From Streptomyces caeruleatus (GTDB taxonomy: Bacteria; Actinomycetota; Actinomycetes; Streptomycetales; Streptomycetaceae): DNA of 64,000 bases. Below are positions 8,654 through 19,155 of this stretch, in pieces. Numbering within the stretch: the stretch's first letter is position 1; each line of letters starts with the position of its first letter. The DNA lies in NCBI RefSeq assembly GCF_001514235.1, contig NZ_KQ948927.1:522449-586448 (forward strand), in the 5' to 3' direction. Both the position numbers and the translations under genes were made by a program. Under the pieces are notes generated by a model, which did no database searches, was not told the origin of the DNA, and was given only the letters and a program-made list of their open reading frames with translations.

Positions 8654-9082
8654 ATGACCGACAACTCGACCCGTCTCGACCATGTGGTCCTCTGGGTGAG
8701 CGACCCCGCCGCATCGGCCGCCTTCTACCAGGAGACACTCGGCCTGGCGCCCGTCAGGCTCACCGAGTTCATCGCGGGCGAGGCGCCGTTCCCCTCGGTC
8801 CGCGTCAACGACGAGACCATCCTCGACCTCATGCCCATGACCATGGCGGAGCGCATGAAGATGCTCCCCGGTGCCGCCGAGAGCGCGGGACACCCCGTCA
8901 ACCACGTCTGTCTGTCCCTGCCGGAGGCCGACTTCCACGGGCTGCGCACCCACCTGGAGGAGCAGGACGTACCCGTCTCGGACTACTCGTACGACTCCTT
9001 CGGCGCCCGCGGCAAGGCCAGGCGCAGCTTCTACTTCCGTGACCCCGACGGCAACGTCTTCGAGGCCCGGCACTACGACTAG
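8654..9082 (+). CDS. VOC-family (glyoxalase/bleomycin-resistance fold) protein
   Basis: A 142-residue single-chain vicinal-oxygen-chelate protein with two beta-alpha-beta modules. The first is LDHVVLWVSDPAASAAFYQE; the second, HPVNHVCLSLPEADFHGL, ends in FYFRDPDGNVFEARHYD. Histidine and glutamate metal-ligand positions are present (LDH, NHV, FEARHYD). The exact substrate is unknown; lyase, dioxygenase and resistance proteins share this fold. The ATG at 8654 has only a distant purine stretch upstream. It is divergent from psuG. Confidence 0.85.
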   Translation: MTDNSTRLDHVVLWVSDPAASAAFYQETLGLAPVRLTEFIAGEAPFPSVRVNDETILDLMPMTMAERMKMLPGAAESAGHPVNHVCLSLPEADFHGLRTHLEEQDVPVSDYSYDSFGARGKARRSFYFRDPDGNVFEARHYD

Positions 9083-9089
9083 CGAGCCG

Positions 9090-9119
9090 AGGAGGGGCCA
9101 CGCGTGCGTGGCCCCTCCT
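9090..9119. terminator. 14-bp perfect inverted repeat, bidirectional terminator
   Basis: The arms 9090-9103 and 9106-9119 are perfectly complementary (arm core AGGGGCCACGC), leaving a minimal loop. It follows the VOC gene stop by 7 bp and lies just past the end of the formaldehyde dehydrogenase remnant on the other strand. Confidence 0.75.
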
Positions 9120-9128
9120 GCCTGCCGA

Positions 9129-9780
9129 CTACTCAGACCGGCCGCACCCCCCGTCCAGCGCCGCTGCGGATTCAGCACGTACTTGCGACTGGCGCCCTGG
9201 TCGAACTCGGGCGTAGCCCAGTGGTGCGTCCTCGATGGAGACCACCGTCGCGTCGACCGCCTTGGCGATGTGCACGCGCTCGTGCAGGATCGCCATCATC
9301 AGGCTCCGGTGGTACTGCATCACCGGGCACTGGCCGGTCGTGAAGCGGTGGCTCTTGGCCCAGCCGAGGCCGAGCCGCACCTTCAGCGTCCCGGACTTCG
9401 CGTCCTGGTCGATCCCTCCGGGGTCGGCCGTGACATAGAGGCCGGGGATGCCGAGGGCACCGCCCGCGCGAGTGACGCCCATCAACGAGTTCAGGACCGT
9501 CGCGGGGGCCTCCTGAGCGTTCGGGCCGTGGGCCCGCGCCTCGGTGATCTCGTGTTCGAGGACCAGCCCCCCGGCGCCGTGGTCCGCCCCCGCACCATGT
9601 GCTGGTCGCTGCCGCAGATGTTGGTGGCGAGGACCTTGTGGATCACCCCGTGCCGGCCCTTGCGGCCGATGTTGTCGGGGCGACTCCCGGTCCGTCCTGG
9701 AGTTCGAGCGTCGGGTAGTCGATGGTCCTGACCTCCACCGCGCCCGGCTTGAGATACGCCACTGCCCTGCTTCCGCTCAT
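9129..9780 (-). pseudogene. decayed glutathione-independent formaldehyde dehydrogenase
   Basis: This is the remnant of a zinc alcohol-dehydrogenase-family formaldehyde dehydrogenase (FdhA type, normally about 400 residues). From the ATG at 9780 it reads MSGSRAVAYLKPGAVEV through GPGV. A frameshift near 9680 then leads to HKVLATNICGSDQHMVRGR, which holds the zinc-ligand cysteine. A second shift near 9570 leads into LVLEHEIT. At about 9540 the frame jumps straight to EAPATVLNSLMGVTRAGG, so roughly half the protein, including the NAD-binding Rossmann core, is missing. The C-terminal part GLGWAKSHRFTTGQCPVM is intact until another shift near 9215, beyond which GASRKYVLNPQRRW is still readable. 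At least three frameshifts plus a deletion make function impossible. Confidence 0.88.
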
Positions 9781-9910
9781 GAGTGATCGCCGTCCCTTCG
9801 GCCCGTGTCTTACGGATGCCGTCGGACGCCAGCGGCTGTGCGCATGGTCGAGTCTGCTACCGCCGTCCAGGTCCGGCCAGTCCTCGCGCGGTCCAGCCGT
9901 GCACGGGCCG

Positions 9911-11197
9911 TCAGTCGCCCGCCGGAAGGCTTTTTGCCCGTCCACGCCGCGTGCAAAGGGCCAGCCCTGCGAGCGGGACCAGCAGACATGCGGCGGTGAA
10001 GTTCAGCCAGGCGTAGCTCGCCTGGGCGACCACGAGCCCGGCGACCGCTCCGCCGACGCCCGCGGACGCGTTCATGACCAGGTCCGACAACCCCTGTGCG
10101 GCGGCCCGCGCGGGCTGCGGCACGGAGTCCGTGAGCAGTGCTGAACCCGAGACGAGCGCCGCCGACCAGCCGAGCCCCAGGATGAACAGTCCGACGGCCG
10201 TCTGCCCATGACTGGCGCCCGCCGTACCGGCGACGAACACCGCGCACGCCAGCAGCCCGACGGCGAGCCCGATCCCGGACAGCCGCCCCAGCCGGTCCGA
10301 CAACCGCCCCATGAGCGGCGCGAACGCGTACATCCCCGCGATGTGTCCGCTGATGACCAGTCCGATCAGATCGATGCCCGCACCGTGGTGCGCGAGGTCG
10401 ACCGGGGTCATGGACATCACCGAGACCATCGCCGTGTGCGCCACGGCCACGGTCACCACCGCGAGCCGCGCCCGCGGCGAGGCGGCCACGGCGGCCACCC
10501 CCGCGCGCAGCGAACGGGCCGCCGGCGACTGCTCCTCAGCCGGCGCCAGGGCACGCGCCGTCAGCAGCGGGTCCGGCCGCAGCAGTACGGCTACCACGAC
10601 CGCCGATATCAGGAAGATCCCGGCCGCCCACAGGAACGGGCCCGCGGCGGCGGGTATCCCGAGGCCCGTGACACTGCGACCGGCGGGCGCGGCGATGTTC
10701 GGACCGATGACCGCGCCGATGGTGGTCGCCCACACGACGAGCGAGATGGCTCGGGCCCGCCGCTCCGGCTCGGCCAGATCCGCGGCCGCGAACCGGGCCT
10801 GGAGGTTCGCCGCTGACGCCGCACCGAACGCGGCCATCCCGCACAGCAGCAGCGGAAAGCTCCCGACGCTTGCCGCGATCACCGTGACCCCCGCGCCCAC
10901 AGCCCCGATCAGATAGGCCAGCACGAGCCCGGGCCGACGGCCCCTGGCGGTCATCAACGCGGCCAGCGGCATCGACAGCACCGCCGTACCGGCGACGGTC
11001 GCGGTGGGCGCGAGTCCGGACAGTGACTCGGTGCCGCTGACCTCCTTGGCCAGCACGGCCGCGAGCGCTATGCCGGTGGCGACGCCCAGGCCGCCCAGGA
11101 TCTGCGTGGTGATCAGCACGGCCGAGATCCGGCGCCGAAGGGCCGGCAACCGGTCGGGCGGGACGGCCACGACGGCCTGCCGCTCCACGGCCGTCAT
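9911..11197 (-). CDS. MFS transporter
   Basis: A 428-residue major facilitator with about 12 hydrophobic helices. The MFS loop motif is present after helix 2 as LMTARGRRPGLVLAYLIG, and again after helix 8 as GRLSDRLGRLSGIGLA. The N-terminus starts with a short basic stretch before LITTQILGGLGVATGIAL. The layout fits drug/metabolite exporters; the substrate is unknown. The ATG at 11197 is used. The neighbours (ogt, pseudogene) do not suggest a substrate. Confidence 0.88.
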   Translation of the reverse strand: MTAVERQAVVAVPPDRLPALRRRISAVLITTQILGGLGVATGIALAAVLAKEVSGTESLSGLAPTATVAGTAVLSMPLAALMTARGRRPGLVLAYLIGAVGAGVTVIAASVGSFPLLLCGMAAFGAASAANLQARFAAADLAEPERRARAISLVVWATTIGAVIGPNIAAPAGRSVTGLGIPAAAGPFLWAAGIFLISAVVVAVLLRPDPLLTARALAPAEEQSPAARSLRAGVAAVAASPRARLAVVTVAVAHTAMVSVMSMTPVDLAHHGAGIDLIGLVISGHIAGMYAFAPLMGRLSDRLGRLSGIGLAVGLLACAVFVAGTAGASHGQTAVGLFILGLGWSAALVSGSALLTDSVPQPARAAAQGLSDLVMNASAGVGGAVAGLVVAQASYAWLNFTAACLLVPLAGLALCTRRGRAKSLPAGD

Positions 11198-11299
11198 GAC
11201 ACCGGACCGGCCGCGTACAGGTGGGTGAAAAGTGTCGTCACAGGCGCAGTCTCCCCCTCATCTCCCGCCTGCCCAACCCCAGGCCGGGCCAGGCCCTCC

Positions 11300-11854
11300 T
11301 CAGAACAGCGGCTCCGGCAGGACTCCCTCCAGCGCGAGCAGCTTCCGCTTGGTCTCCAGCCCGCCCCCGAACCCTCCGATGCCGCCGTCGCTCTCCACGA
11401 CCCGGTGGCAGGGCACGACGACCGGAAGCGGATTGGCGCCCATCGCCGTCCCGACCGCCTGGGCCGCGCCCGGCTGTCCGACCCGCCCGGCCAGATCGCC
11501 GTACCCGACGACCGTGCCGTAAGGGACGCCGGACGCCAGCTCACGCAGCACCTGCCGGTTGAAGCCGGAGATCAGGGACCAGTCCAGCGGCAGCTCGAAG
11601 TCATGGCGCGCACCCGCGAAGTACTGCTCCATCTGACGTATCGCCTCGGCCAGCAGCGGGGAGCCGGGCGCCTCGACCGGGTCGACGCCCAGCCTCGACG
11701 CCAGCCTGCCGAGTGCGGTCTCGCGCACCGCTTCCGTGGCGTGGAACACGACACTGACCAGGCCGTCGCGGGTCGCGGCCAGCATCAGCGGACCGATGTC
11801 GGTACCGACGACGGCCCACACGACCTGCTGCTCGTACTGCCCATGGCTGTCCAT
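11300..11854 (-). CDS. ogt: methylated-DNA--protein-cysteine methyltransferase
   Basis: A 184-residue Ogt/MGMT suicide repair protein. It transfers O6-alkyl groups from guanine to its own cysteine. The active-site motif PCHRVV has the acceptor cysteine at about residue 149. The preceding helix-turn-helix region is GTVVGYGDLAGRVGQPGAAQAVGTAM, and the DNA-finger arginine and closing KRKLLALEG are present. The start is the ATG at 11854. It adds a direct-reversal enzyme to a region already holding uvrA, uvrB and uvrC. Confidence 0.95.
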   Translation of the reverse strand: MDSHGQYEQQVVWAVVGTDIGPLMLAATRDGLVSVVFHATEAVRETALGRLASRLGVDPVEAPGSPLLAEAIRQMEQYFAGARHDFELPLDWSLISGFNRQVLRELASGVPYGTVVGYGDLAGRVGQPGAAQAVGTAMGANPLPVVVPCHRVVESDGGIGGFGGGLETKRKLLALEGVLPEPLF

Positions 11855-11925
11855 GCGCCCACCGTACGACCCACCACTGACAACGCCCCCGTCACCGCGG
11901 ACCGACCGCTCCGCCGGGGCCGCCC

Positions 11926-12795
11926 TCACTCCTCGGGCAGGGCGTCCCGCACCACGTCGGGGCTGTTGGTGATGATGCCGTCGACGCCGTACCCGGCGAC
12001 GAGCCGGGCGGTGTCCGCGTCGTTCACGGTCCAGGTGAACACCTCCAACGGCCTGCCGTGCGGTCCGTCGAACTCTTGGACGGTGGCGACGTAGTCCGAG
12101 GAGATGGAGCTGTGCGAGGGGTTGATCTGGTCGGCGAAGTCCGCGTAGTCGGCCAGCTCCGACGTCGGCGGCGTACCGAGGAAGCCGGTCTTCACGGTCG
12201 GCTTCAGCTCGTGGACGGTCCGCACGCTGTCCGGGCTGAAGCTCTGCACGATCAGCCGGCTCGCCAGGTGGTCCGTGTCTAGCCAGCCCTCGTTGGCCAG
12301 GGCCTTGAGGGTCTGCTCCTCGATGCCCGGGTACAGGTCGGGGTTCTTGATCTCCAGGAGCAGCTTCTGGTGGTGCAGCTCCAGACGGTCCATGAACTGC
12401 TCCAGCGTCGGCACGCGCGCGCCCGCGTACGCGGGGCCGAACCAACTGCCCGCGTCCAGGAGGGCGATCTCGTCGGCGGTGAAGTCCTTCACCTTCCAGG
12501 GCGCCCTGCCGGGGAAGACCTCCTCCACGTCGGTCGTGCGCTTCAGGTTGTCGTCGTGAAGGACGACGAGCTCGCCGTCCCTGGTGCGCTGCACGTCGTT
12601 CTCGACCCAGCTGATGCCCAGTTCGGCGGCCTTGTCGACGGCGGCCAGGGTGTTCTCCGGGGCATAGGTGGAGGCTCCTCGGTGGGCGATCACCGTAGGC
12701 CGCTCGGCGCCGGCCCGGGCCTGGGAGGCCGGAAGCAGAAGAGCGGCGGTTCCCAGGAGTGCGGTCGTCGTGGCGGCTACAGCGCGCGCGTGCAT
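11926..12795 (-). CDS. secreted glycerophosphodiester phosphodiesterase
   Basis: A 289-residue GDPD-family enzyme (glpQ type) that hydrolyses glycerophosphodiesters to glycerol 3-phosphate. A Sec signal peptide (residues 1-28) ends ASQARA before GAERP. The catalytic blocks are TVIAHRGASTYAPENTLAA (general acid/base His), WVENDVQRTRDGELVVLHDD (metal ligands E and D) and LLLEIKNP. The C-terminus has FTWTVND, VDGIITNSPD. The start is chosen by GAGGAG five nucleotides before the ATG. Streptomyces glpQ genes are known to be under PhoP control. The upstream spacer has repeat-like CATTCTGT units, but I cannot confirm a PHO box. Confidence 0.92.
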   Translation of the reverse strand: MHARAVAATTTALLGTAALLLPASQARAGAERPTVIAHRGASTYAPENTLAAVDKAAELGISWVENDVQRTRDGELVVLHDDNLKRTTDVEEVFPGRAPWKVKDFTADEIALLDAGSWFGPAYAGARVPTLEQFMDRLELHHQKLLLEIKNPDLYPGIEEQTLKALANEGWLDTDHLASRLIVQSFSPDSVRTVHELKPTVKTGFLGTPPTSELADYADFADQINPSHSSISSDYVATVQEFDGPHGRPLEVFTWTVNDADTARLVAGYGVDGIITNSPDVVRDALPEE

Positions 12796-13073
12796 ACGTA
12801 CTCCTCGCGTCGAACGATCACAGACAGCACAACTGTGACAGCAGAGGGTCAACGGTGGAGGAGTACAGAATGGCCACAGAATGAATGGAGTTGCCCGGGC
12901 CCGCTCACTCGTGCCGCACAACTGGGGCAAGGCCGTGTTTCTTTGCCGGAGAATCGTTCGACCATTCCGGTGGGAGTTACTCTCTGCCTCAACCCTGACC
13001 GCTCGGGCGGCGCTGAGAGGGGGGCGTATTCACAGCATTCCGGGATGTATGAGGGCGGGAAGGGCGGTCGCGT

Positions 13074-13940
13074 ATGCAGGGCACGATCGACGGATTCAGC
13101 TACGGACTCGTCACACCGCTGGTGGCCTACCTCATGGCCTGCCTCGGCGGTGCCCTCGGTCTGCGCTGCACCACAAGATCGATGCTCGTCTCGCACTCGT
13201 GGCGCCCCGGCTGGCTCGCCCTCGGGTCGGCGGCCATCGGCTCCGGCATATGGACCATGCACTTCGTCGCGATGATGGGGTTCACGGTCGAGGAGACGCC
13301 GATCCACTACGACAAACCGATGACGTTCGCGAGCCTGGCCGTCGCCATCGTCATGGTGGGCGTCGGGATCTTCATCGTCGGCTACAAGGGGGCCAGGGGA
13401 ACCGCCCTGTTCACCGGCGGCACCATCACCGGCCTGGGCATAGCCTCGATGCACTACCTGGGCATGGCCGGCCTGCGGCTCGACGGCAAGCTGGAGTACA
13501 ACACGTTCACCGTCGGCGTCTCCGTCGCCATAGCGATGGTCGCGGCCACCGCCGCGCTGTGGGCTGCCGGACAGGTCCGAGGGCTCATGTGGAGCGTCGG
13601 CGCGAGCCTCGTCATGGGCCTCGCCGTCAGCGGCATGCACTACACCGGCATGGCCGCCCTCAACGTCCATCTCCACGGCACCGGGACCTCCGGGACGGGC
13701 GACTCACCCGCCGCCCTGCTCGCACCGATGCTGATCGGCCCGCTCGCCTTCCTGCTCCTCGCGGGCGCCGTCGTGCTGTTCGACCCGCACATGATCATGG
13801 GCAAGCCCGCCGCGGCCCCCGTCGAGCACAAGCCGGGCGTCCCGGCCCACACCGCCGTCCCGCACCAGGCCCGCCGCCCCCAGCTGCGCGCGCGCCGCAA
13901 CCAGGACCTCCGAGGCTCCCGCACTCCGCAAAACCACTGA
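13074..13940 (+). CDS. MHYT-domain integral membrane sensor, no output domain
   Basis: A 288-residue membrane protein with seven predicted helices. It has three MHYT motifs: WTMHFVAM (about residues 59-66), SMHYLGM (about 125-131) and SGMHYTGM (about 186-193). Each lies near an outer helix end. MHYT domains are proposed to bind copper and to sense a diatomic gas. Most are fused to GGDEF, EAL or kinase modules; here only a 60-residue basic, proline-rich cytoplasmic tail follows the last helix. The signalling partner is therefore unknown. A GAAGGGCGG stretch precedes the ATG. It lies 40 bp upstream of uvrB in the same direction. Confidence 0.88.
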   Translation: MQGTIDGFSYGLVTPLVAYLMACLGGALGLRCTTRSMLVSHSWRPGWLALGSAAIGSGIWTMHFVAMMGFTVEETPIHYDKPMTFASLAVAIVMVGVGIFIVGYKGARGTALFTGGTITGLGIASMHYLGMAGLRLDGKLEYNTFTVGVSVAIAMVAATAALWAAGQVRGLMWSVGASLVMGLAVSGMHYTGMAALNVHLHGTGTSGTGDSPAALLAPMLIGPLAFLLLAGAVVLFDPHMIMGKPAAAPVEHKPGVPAHTAVPHQARRPQLRARRNQDLRGSRTPQNH

Positions 13941-13980
13941 TCGGACCGCGTTGTCAGTGGCGGGTCGTACGGTGGATCCC

Positions 13981-16128
<2,148 letters not shown>

Positions 16129-16262
16129 CGGGCACGCGCTGTGTTGCAAGACCGACACAAAGTGGGGTCCGGGGTACGGCACTGTCAGGGCCCCTGCGTA
16201 GGGTTCTGGTCATCCGCGGGGTCCGCGGCCAACAGGGGACAGCTCGAGAGGGGAAACAGCAC

Positions 16263-16841
16263 GTGACCGTCAACATGACCAAGGGTCAGGCCATCAGTCT
16301 GCAGAAGGACGACGGCGGCAGCCTGACCGCGGTGCGCATGGGTCTCGGCTGGCAGGCGGCTCCCCGGCGGGGCCTGTTCGGCACGCGCACGCGGGAGGTC
16401 GACCTCGACGCGTCCGCCGTCCTGTTCGCGGACAAGCAGCCGGTCGACGTCGTTTTCTTCCGCCACCTGGTGAGCGACGACGGCTCGGTGCGCCACACCG
16501 GCGACAACCTCGTCGGCGGTGTCGGCCAGGGCGGCGACGACGAGGCGATCCTCGTCGACCTCGCGCGCGTCCCGGTCCACATCGACCAGATCGTCTTCAC
16601 CGTGAACTCCTTCACGGGCCAGACGTTCCAGGAGGTGCAGAACGCGTTCTGCCGTCTGGTCGACGAGACCAACGGCCAGGAACTCGCCCGCTACACGCTC
16701 GCGGGCGGCGGCGCCTACACCGCCCAGATCATGGCGAAGGTGCACCGCACCGGAGCGAGCTGGACGATGACGGCCCTCGGCACGCCGGCCAACGGCCGTA
16801 CGTTCCAGGACCTGATGCCGGCCATCCTGCCGCACCTGTAG
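16263..16841 (+). CDS. TerD-family stress/tellurite protein
   Basis: A 192-residue single TerD domain. The acidic Ca2+-binding signature is well kept: DLDASAVLF, the segment VSDDGSVRHTGDN, then VGQGGDDEAILVDL. TerD proteins are calcium-binding, membrane-associated stress proteins first found in tellurite resistance. The start is GTG at 16263 after AGAGGGG; an ATG at 16275 is possible. A TerD/FtsK-like gene follows 59 bp downstream and a TerC gene lies further on, forming a Ter block beside uvrB. Confidence 0.92.
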   Translation: MTVNMTKGQAISLQKDDGGSLTAVRMGLGWQAAPRRGLFGTRTREVDLDASAVLFADKQPVDVVFFRHLVSDDGSVRHTGDNLVGGVGQGGDDEAILVDLARVPVHIDQIVFTVNSFTGQTFQEVQNAFCRLVDETNGQELARYTLAGGGAYTAQIMAKVHRTGASWTMTALGTPANGRTFQDLMPAILPHL

Positions 16842-16900
16842 GACGTCTGGGGCCCGGCGGGCGGCGTACGACAAGACAAGCGACACAGGGGGACGAAGGC

Positions 16901-18931
16901 ATGACGGCCGAGCTGGTGCGGGGGCAGAATCACCCGCTCTCCCAGGCCCGTCTGGAGATCCGGGTCTCGGCCGGCACACCGGTCGTGGCCGCCGCCACGC
17001 TCGGCGACGAGCAGGGCAGGATCCACGGCGTCGAATGGGTGGCCCATCCCGGCGCGCCTACCCTGCCCGGCCTCGAGGTCTCCCGGCAGGCGGCCGCCGA
17101 CCATCGCCTCGCGGTGGACCTGGACGCCATGCCGGAAGCCGTCCACCGCGTCAGTGTGCTGCTCGCCCTGCCCACCGGCAGCGGCCCGACCAGGTTCGGA
17201 GCCGTCGCCACCCCCTTCGTCGCGGTCACCGGCCTCGACGGCACCGAGATCGCCAGCTACACCATCACCGGTCTGGAGGCCGAGTCGGCCGTCGTCGCCC
17301 TGGAGCTCTACCGCCGCCAGGGCGCCTGGAAGGTGCGTGCCATCGGCCAGGGGTACGCGGGCGGTCTCGCCGACCTCTTCGCCGACCAGGGCCTGGCCCA
17401 GGCCCATCAGCTTGCCGGCGGCATCCATGAGGCGGTGGCCCAGGGCATGGCCCGCTCGGTGCCGGCACCCCCGACCCGGACGGACGGCGACCGTTCCCGG
17501 CAGACGGCCGCACCGGCACTCGGCCCGGACCAGGGCGGCTCCGCACCACAGGGCGCCCCCGGCACCGGGTCCGGCTCCGCGTCACCGCAGCCCACCTCTC
17601 CTTACGGCACTCAGACCCCGGGCGCGCCGGGCCAGCCCGCACCGCAGCCGCCGTACCAGAGCGGAAGCGGCGCCACGGACCCCGCCCAGCCGTCCGCCCC
17701 CACGTCCGGGGGGCCGATCAACTACAGCCACCCGGGCCGGCAGACCGCGGCTCCGCCGCCGCCCCCGCCGACCGCGCCGCCCGCCGAGCCGGGGCAGCCC
17801 GCCCGGCCCGTCGCGGGTGACGCCACCGGCTGGTCCATGGACGAGCGGCTCTACAACCAGGTGTGGGGCATGTTCGAGGACCTGGCCCGCACCACGGCCG
17901 CCTATCGCAGCGCGGTCGACTTCGCCGACTCCCGTATGGAGAAGGAGCTCGACCAGGTCCTGTCGGATCCGCGCAGCCGGATCGGCGGACAGAGCGACGC
18001 CGCGCGCGAGGCCGCCCAGGCCAAGCACGCCCAGCTCGTCAACCAGGCCCGGGCGACGCTCGACCGCGACCTCGTCCAGCTCACCGCCGAAGTCGAGGTC
18101 GTCGAGCCCGCACTGCCACCCGCCTACGCGGGATGGGACAACCCCGTCTGGCACGGCTACCGCGTACCGATGGAGATTCCCATGGCCCTGCGCCTGGGCG
18201 ACCTCCATCTGCCCGAGAGCGCCGAGCTGCGCATCCCGATGCTGGTCCGGCTACCGCTGGAGCGCGGCCTGTGGATCGACAGCGGGCGCGGCGGATCGAT
18301 CGACGGCTCGTTCACGGACTCCCACGACCTGCGGCGCCTCGCGATGGAGACGGCGGTGGCGCACGCGGCCCGGCTGCTCGCCGTCTATCCGGCGGGCGAG
18401 TTCGCCGTGCAGGTCATCGACCCGGCCGGTTCCGGCGCACAGGCACTCGTACCGCTGGTGCAGTCCGGCGTGCTCGCGGCCCCGCCCGCCCTGGGAGCGG
18501 CCGGTGTCGCGGACGTCCTCGCGCGACTCACCCAACGTGTCGACCTGGTACAGATGGCGCTGCGCGGCGGGGCGCCCGACTCCCTGCCACCCGATTTCGA
18601 CACGGCACAGCAACTGCTGATCGTCAATGACTTCCCGCACGGCTTCGACGACCGGGCCGTGAACCAGCTGCGCTACCTCGCGGACGAGGGCCCGGCCGTC
18701 GGTGTCCACCTGATGATGGTCGCCGACCGCGAGGAAGCCTCCGCCTACGGCCCGTTGCTCGACCCGCTGTGGCGTTCGCTGCTGCGACTGACCCCGGTGC
18801 CGGACGATCATCTCGCCGACCCGTGGGTGGGGCACGCCTGGACCTATGAGCCCTCGCTCGTGCCGCCCGGCAGTCAGGTCCTCCACCAAGTGCTCACCCA
18901 GGTGGCGGCGGCCCGGGCCAAGTACCGGTAA
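16901..18931 (+). CDS. TerD-like domain / proline-rich linker / pseudo-FtsK-like fusion
   Basis: A 676-residue three-part protein. Residues 1-175 are TerD-like (LSQARLEIRVSAG, AVTGLDGTEIASYTITGL, GAWKVRAIGQGY) but lack the acidic Ca2+ motif. Residues 185-310 are a P, G, S, Q-rich disordered linker. Residues 310-440 look alpha-helical. The C-terminal 230 residues follow the order of FtsK/SpoIIIE ATPases: LRIPMLVRLPLERGLWID, then a core strand FAVQVIDPAGSGAQALVP, then LLIVNDFPHGFDD and AVGVHLMMVAD. Where Walker A should be (near 460-475) it reads RGGSIDGSFTDSHDLRR, with no GxGKS, so ATP binding is doubtful. The FtsK relationship is my inference. A strong ribosome site GGGGGACGAAGG precedes the ATG. 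Confidence 0.75.
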   Translation: MTAELVRGQNHPLSQARLEIRVSAGTPVVAAATLGDEQGRIHGVEWVAHPGAPTLPGLEVSRQAAADHRLAVDLDAMPEAVHRVSVLLALPTGSGPTRFGAVATPFVAVTGLDGTEIASYTITGLEAESAVVALELYRRQGAWKVRAIGQGYAGGLADLFADQGLAQAHQLAGGIHEAVAQGMARSVPAPPTRTDGDRSRQTAAPALGPDQGGSAPQGAPGTGSGSASPQPTSPYGTQTPGAPGQPAPQPPYQSGSGATDPAQPSAPTSGGPINYSHPGRQTAAPPPPPPTAPPAEPGQPARPVAGDATGWSMDERLYNQVWGMFEDLARTTAAYRSAVDFADSRMEKELDQVLSDPRSRIGGQSDAAREAAQAKHAQLVNQARATLDRDLVQLTAEVEVVEPALPPAYAGWDNPVWHGYRVPMEIPMALRLGDLHLPESAELRIPMLVRLPLERGLWIDSGRGGSIDGSFTDSHDLRRLAMETAVAHAARLLAVYPAGEFAVQVIDPAGSGAQALVPLVQSGVLAAPPALGAAGVADVLARLTQRVDLVQMALRGGAPDSLPPDFDTAQQLLIVNDFPHGFDDRAVNQLRYLADEGPAVGVHLMMVADREEASAYGPLLDPLWRSLLRLTPVPDDHLADPWVGHAWTYEPSLVPPGSQVLHQVLTQVAAARAKYR

Positions 18932-19010
18932 AGACCCCCTGACCAGCGAACTTGGTACTTCTTTTGCCAAGCGCTTTACCTTTCCTTGGTAATTGGGGTA
19001 CTGTTTGTCC

Positions 19011-19150
19011 CACGGAGGGGAGTACTCCCTGTCTGCTGCGGCGTACCCGTCAATACGGATCAGGCCAGATCCCGGGGCGTCGGCCCATCGTGGGTGGAAG
19101 AGACCTCCGGCGCGCGACGACGCTGACATTTGCCGTTACGACTGCCGGAG
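19011..19150 (+). ncRNA. candidate yybP-ykoY (Mn2+) riboswitch upstream of terC
   Basis: The 224-bp leader of the TerC gene contains the hallmark pieces of the yybP-ykoY motif in order. GGGGAGTA is at 19017-19024, CCGTCAATACGG at 19048-19058 (approximate), and GACGCTGACATTTGCC at about 19118-19134. Closing bases ACGG (19012-19015) and CCGT (19133-19136) can pair as P1. This RNA class senses Mn2+ and is known upstream of TerC/Alx-family exporters, exactly the gene found here. The start region GGAGGCGCAGTG directly after it would be the expression platform. Exact boundaries are estimates. Confidence 0.8.
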
Positions 19151-19155
19151 GCGCA

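Noticed and set aside
9643..9945. Stand-alone 100-codon gene at the formaldehyde dehydrogenase N-terminus
   Set aside because: Only its middle is FdhA-like from the ATG at 9780; the rest is frameshifted, so it is part of the pseudogene.
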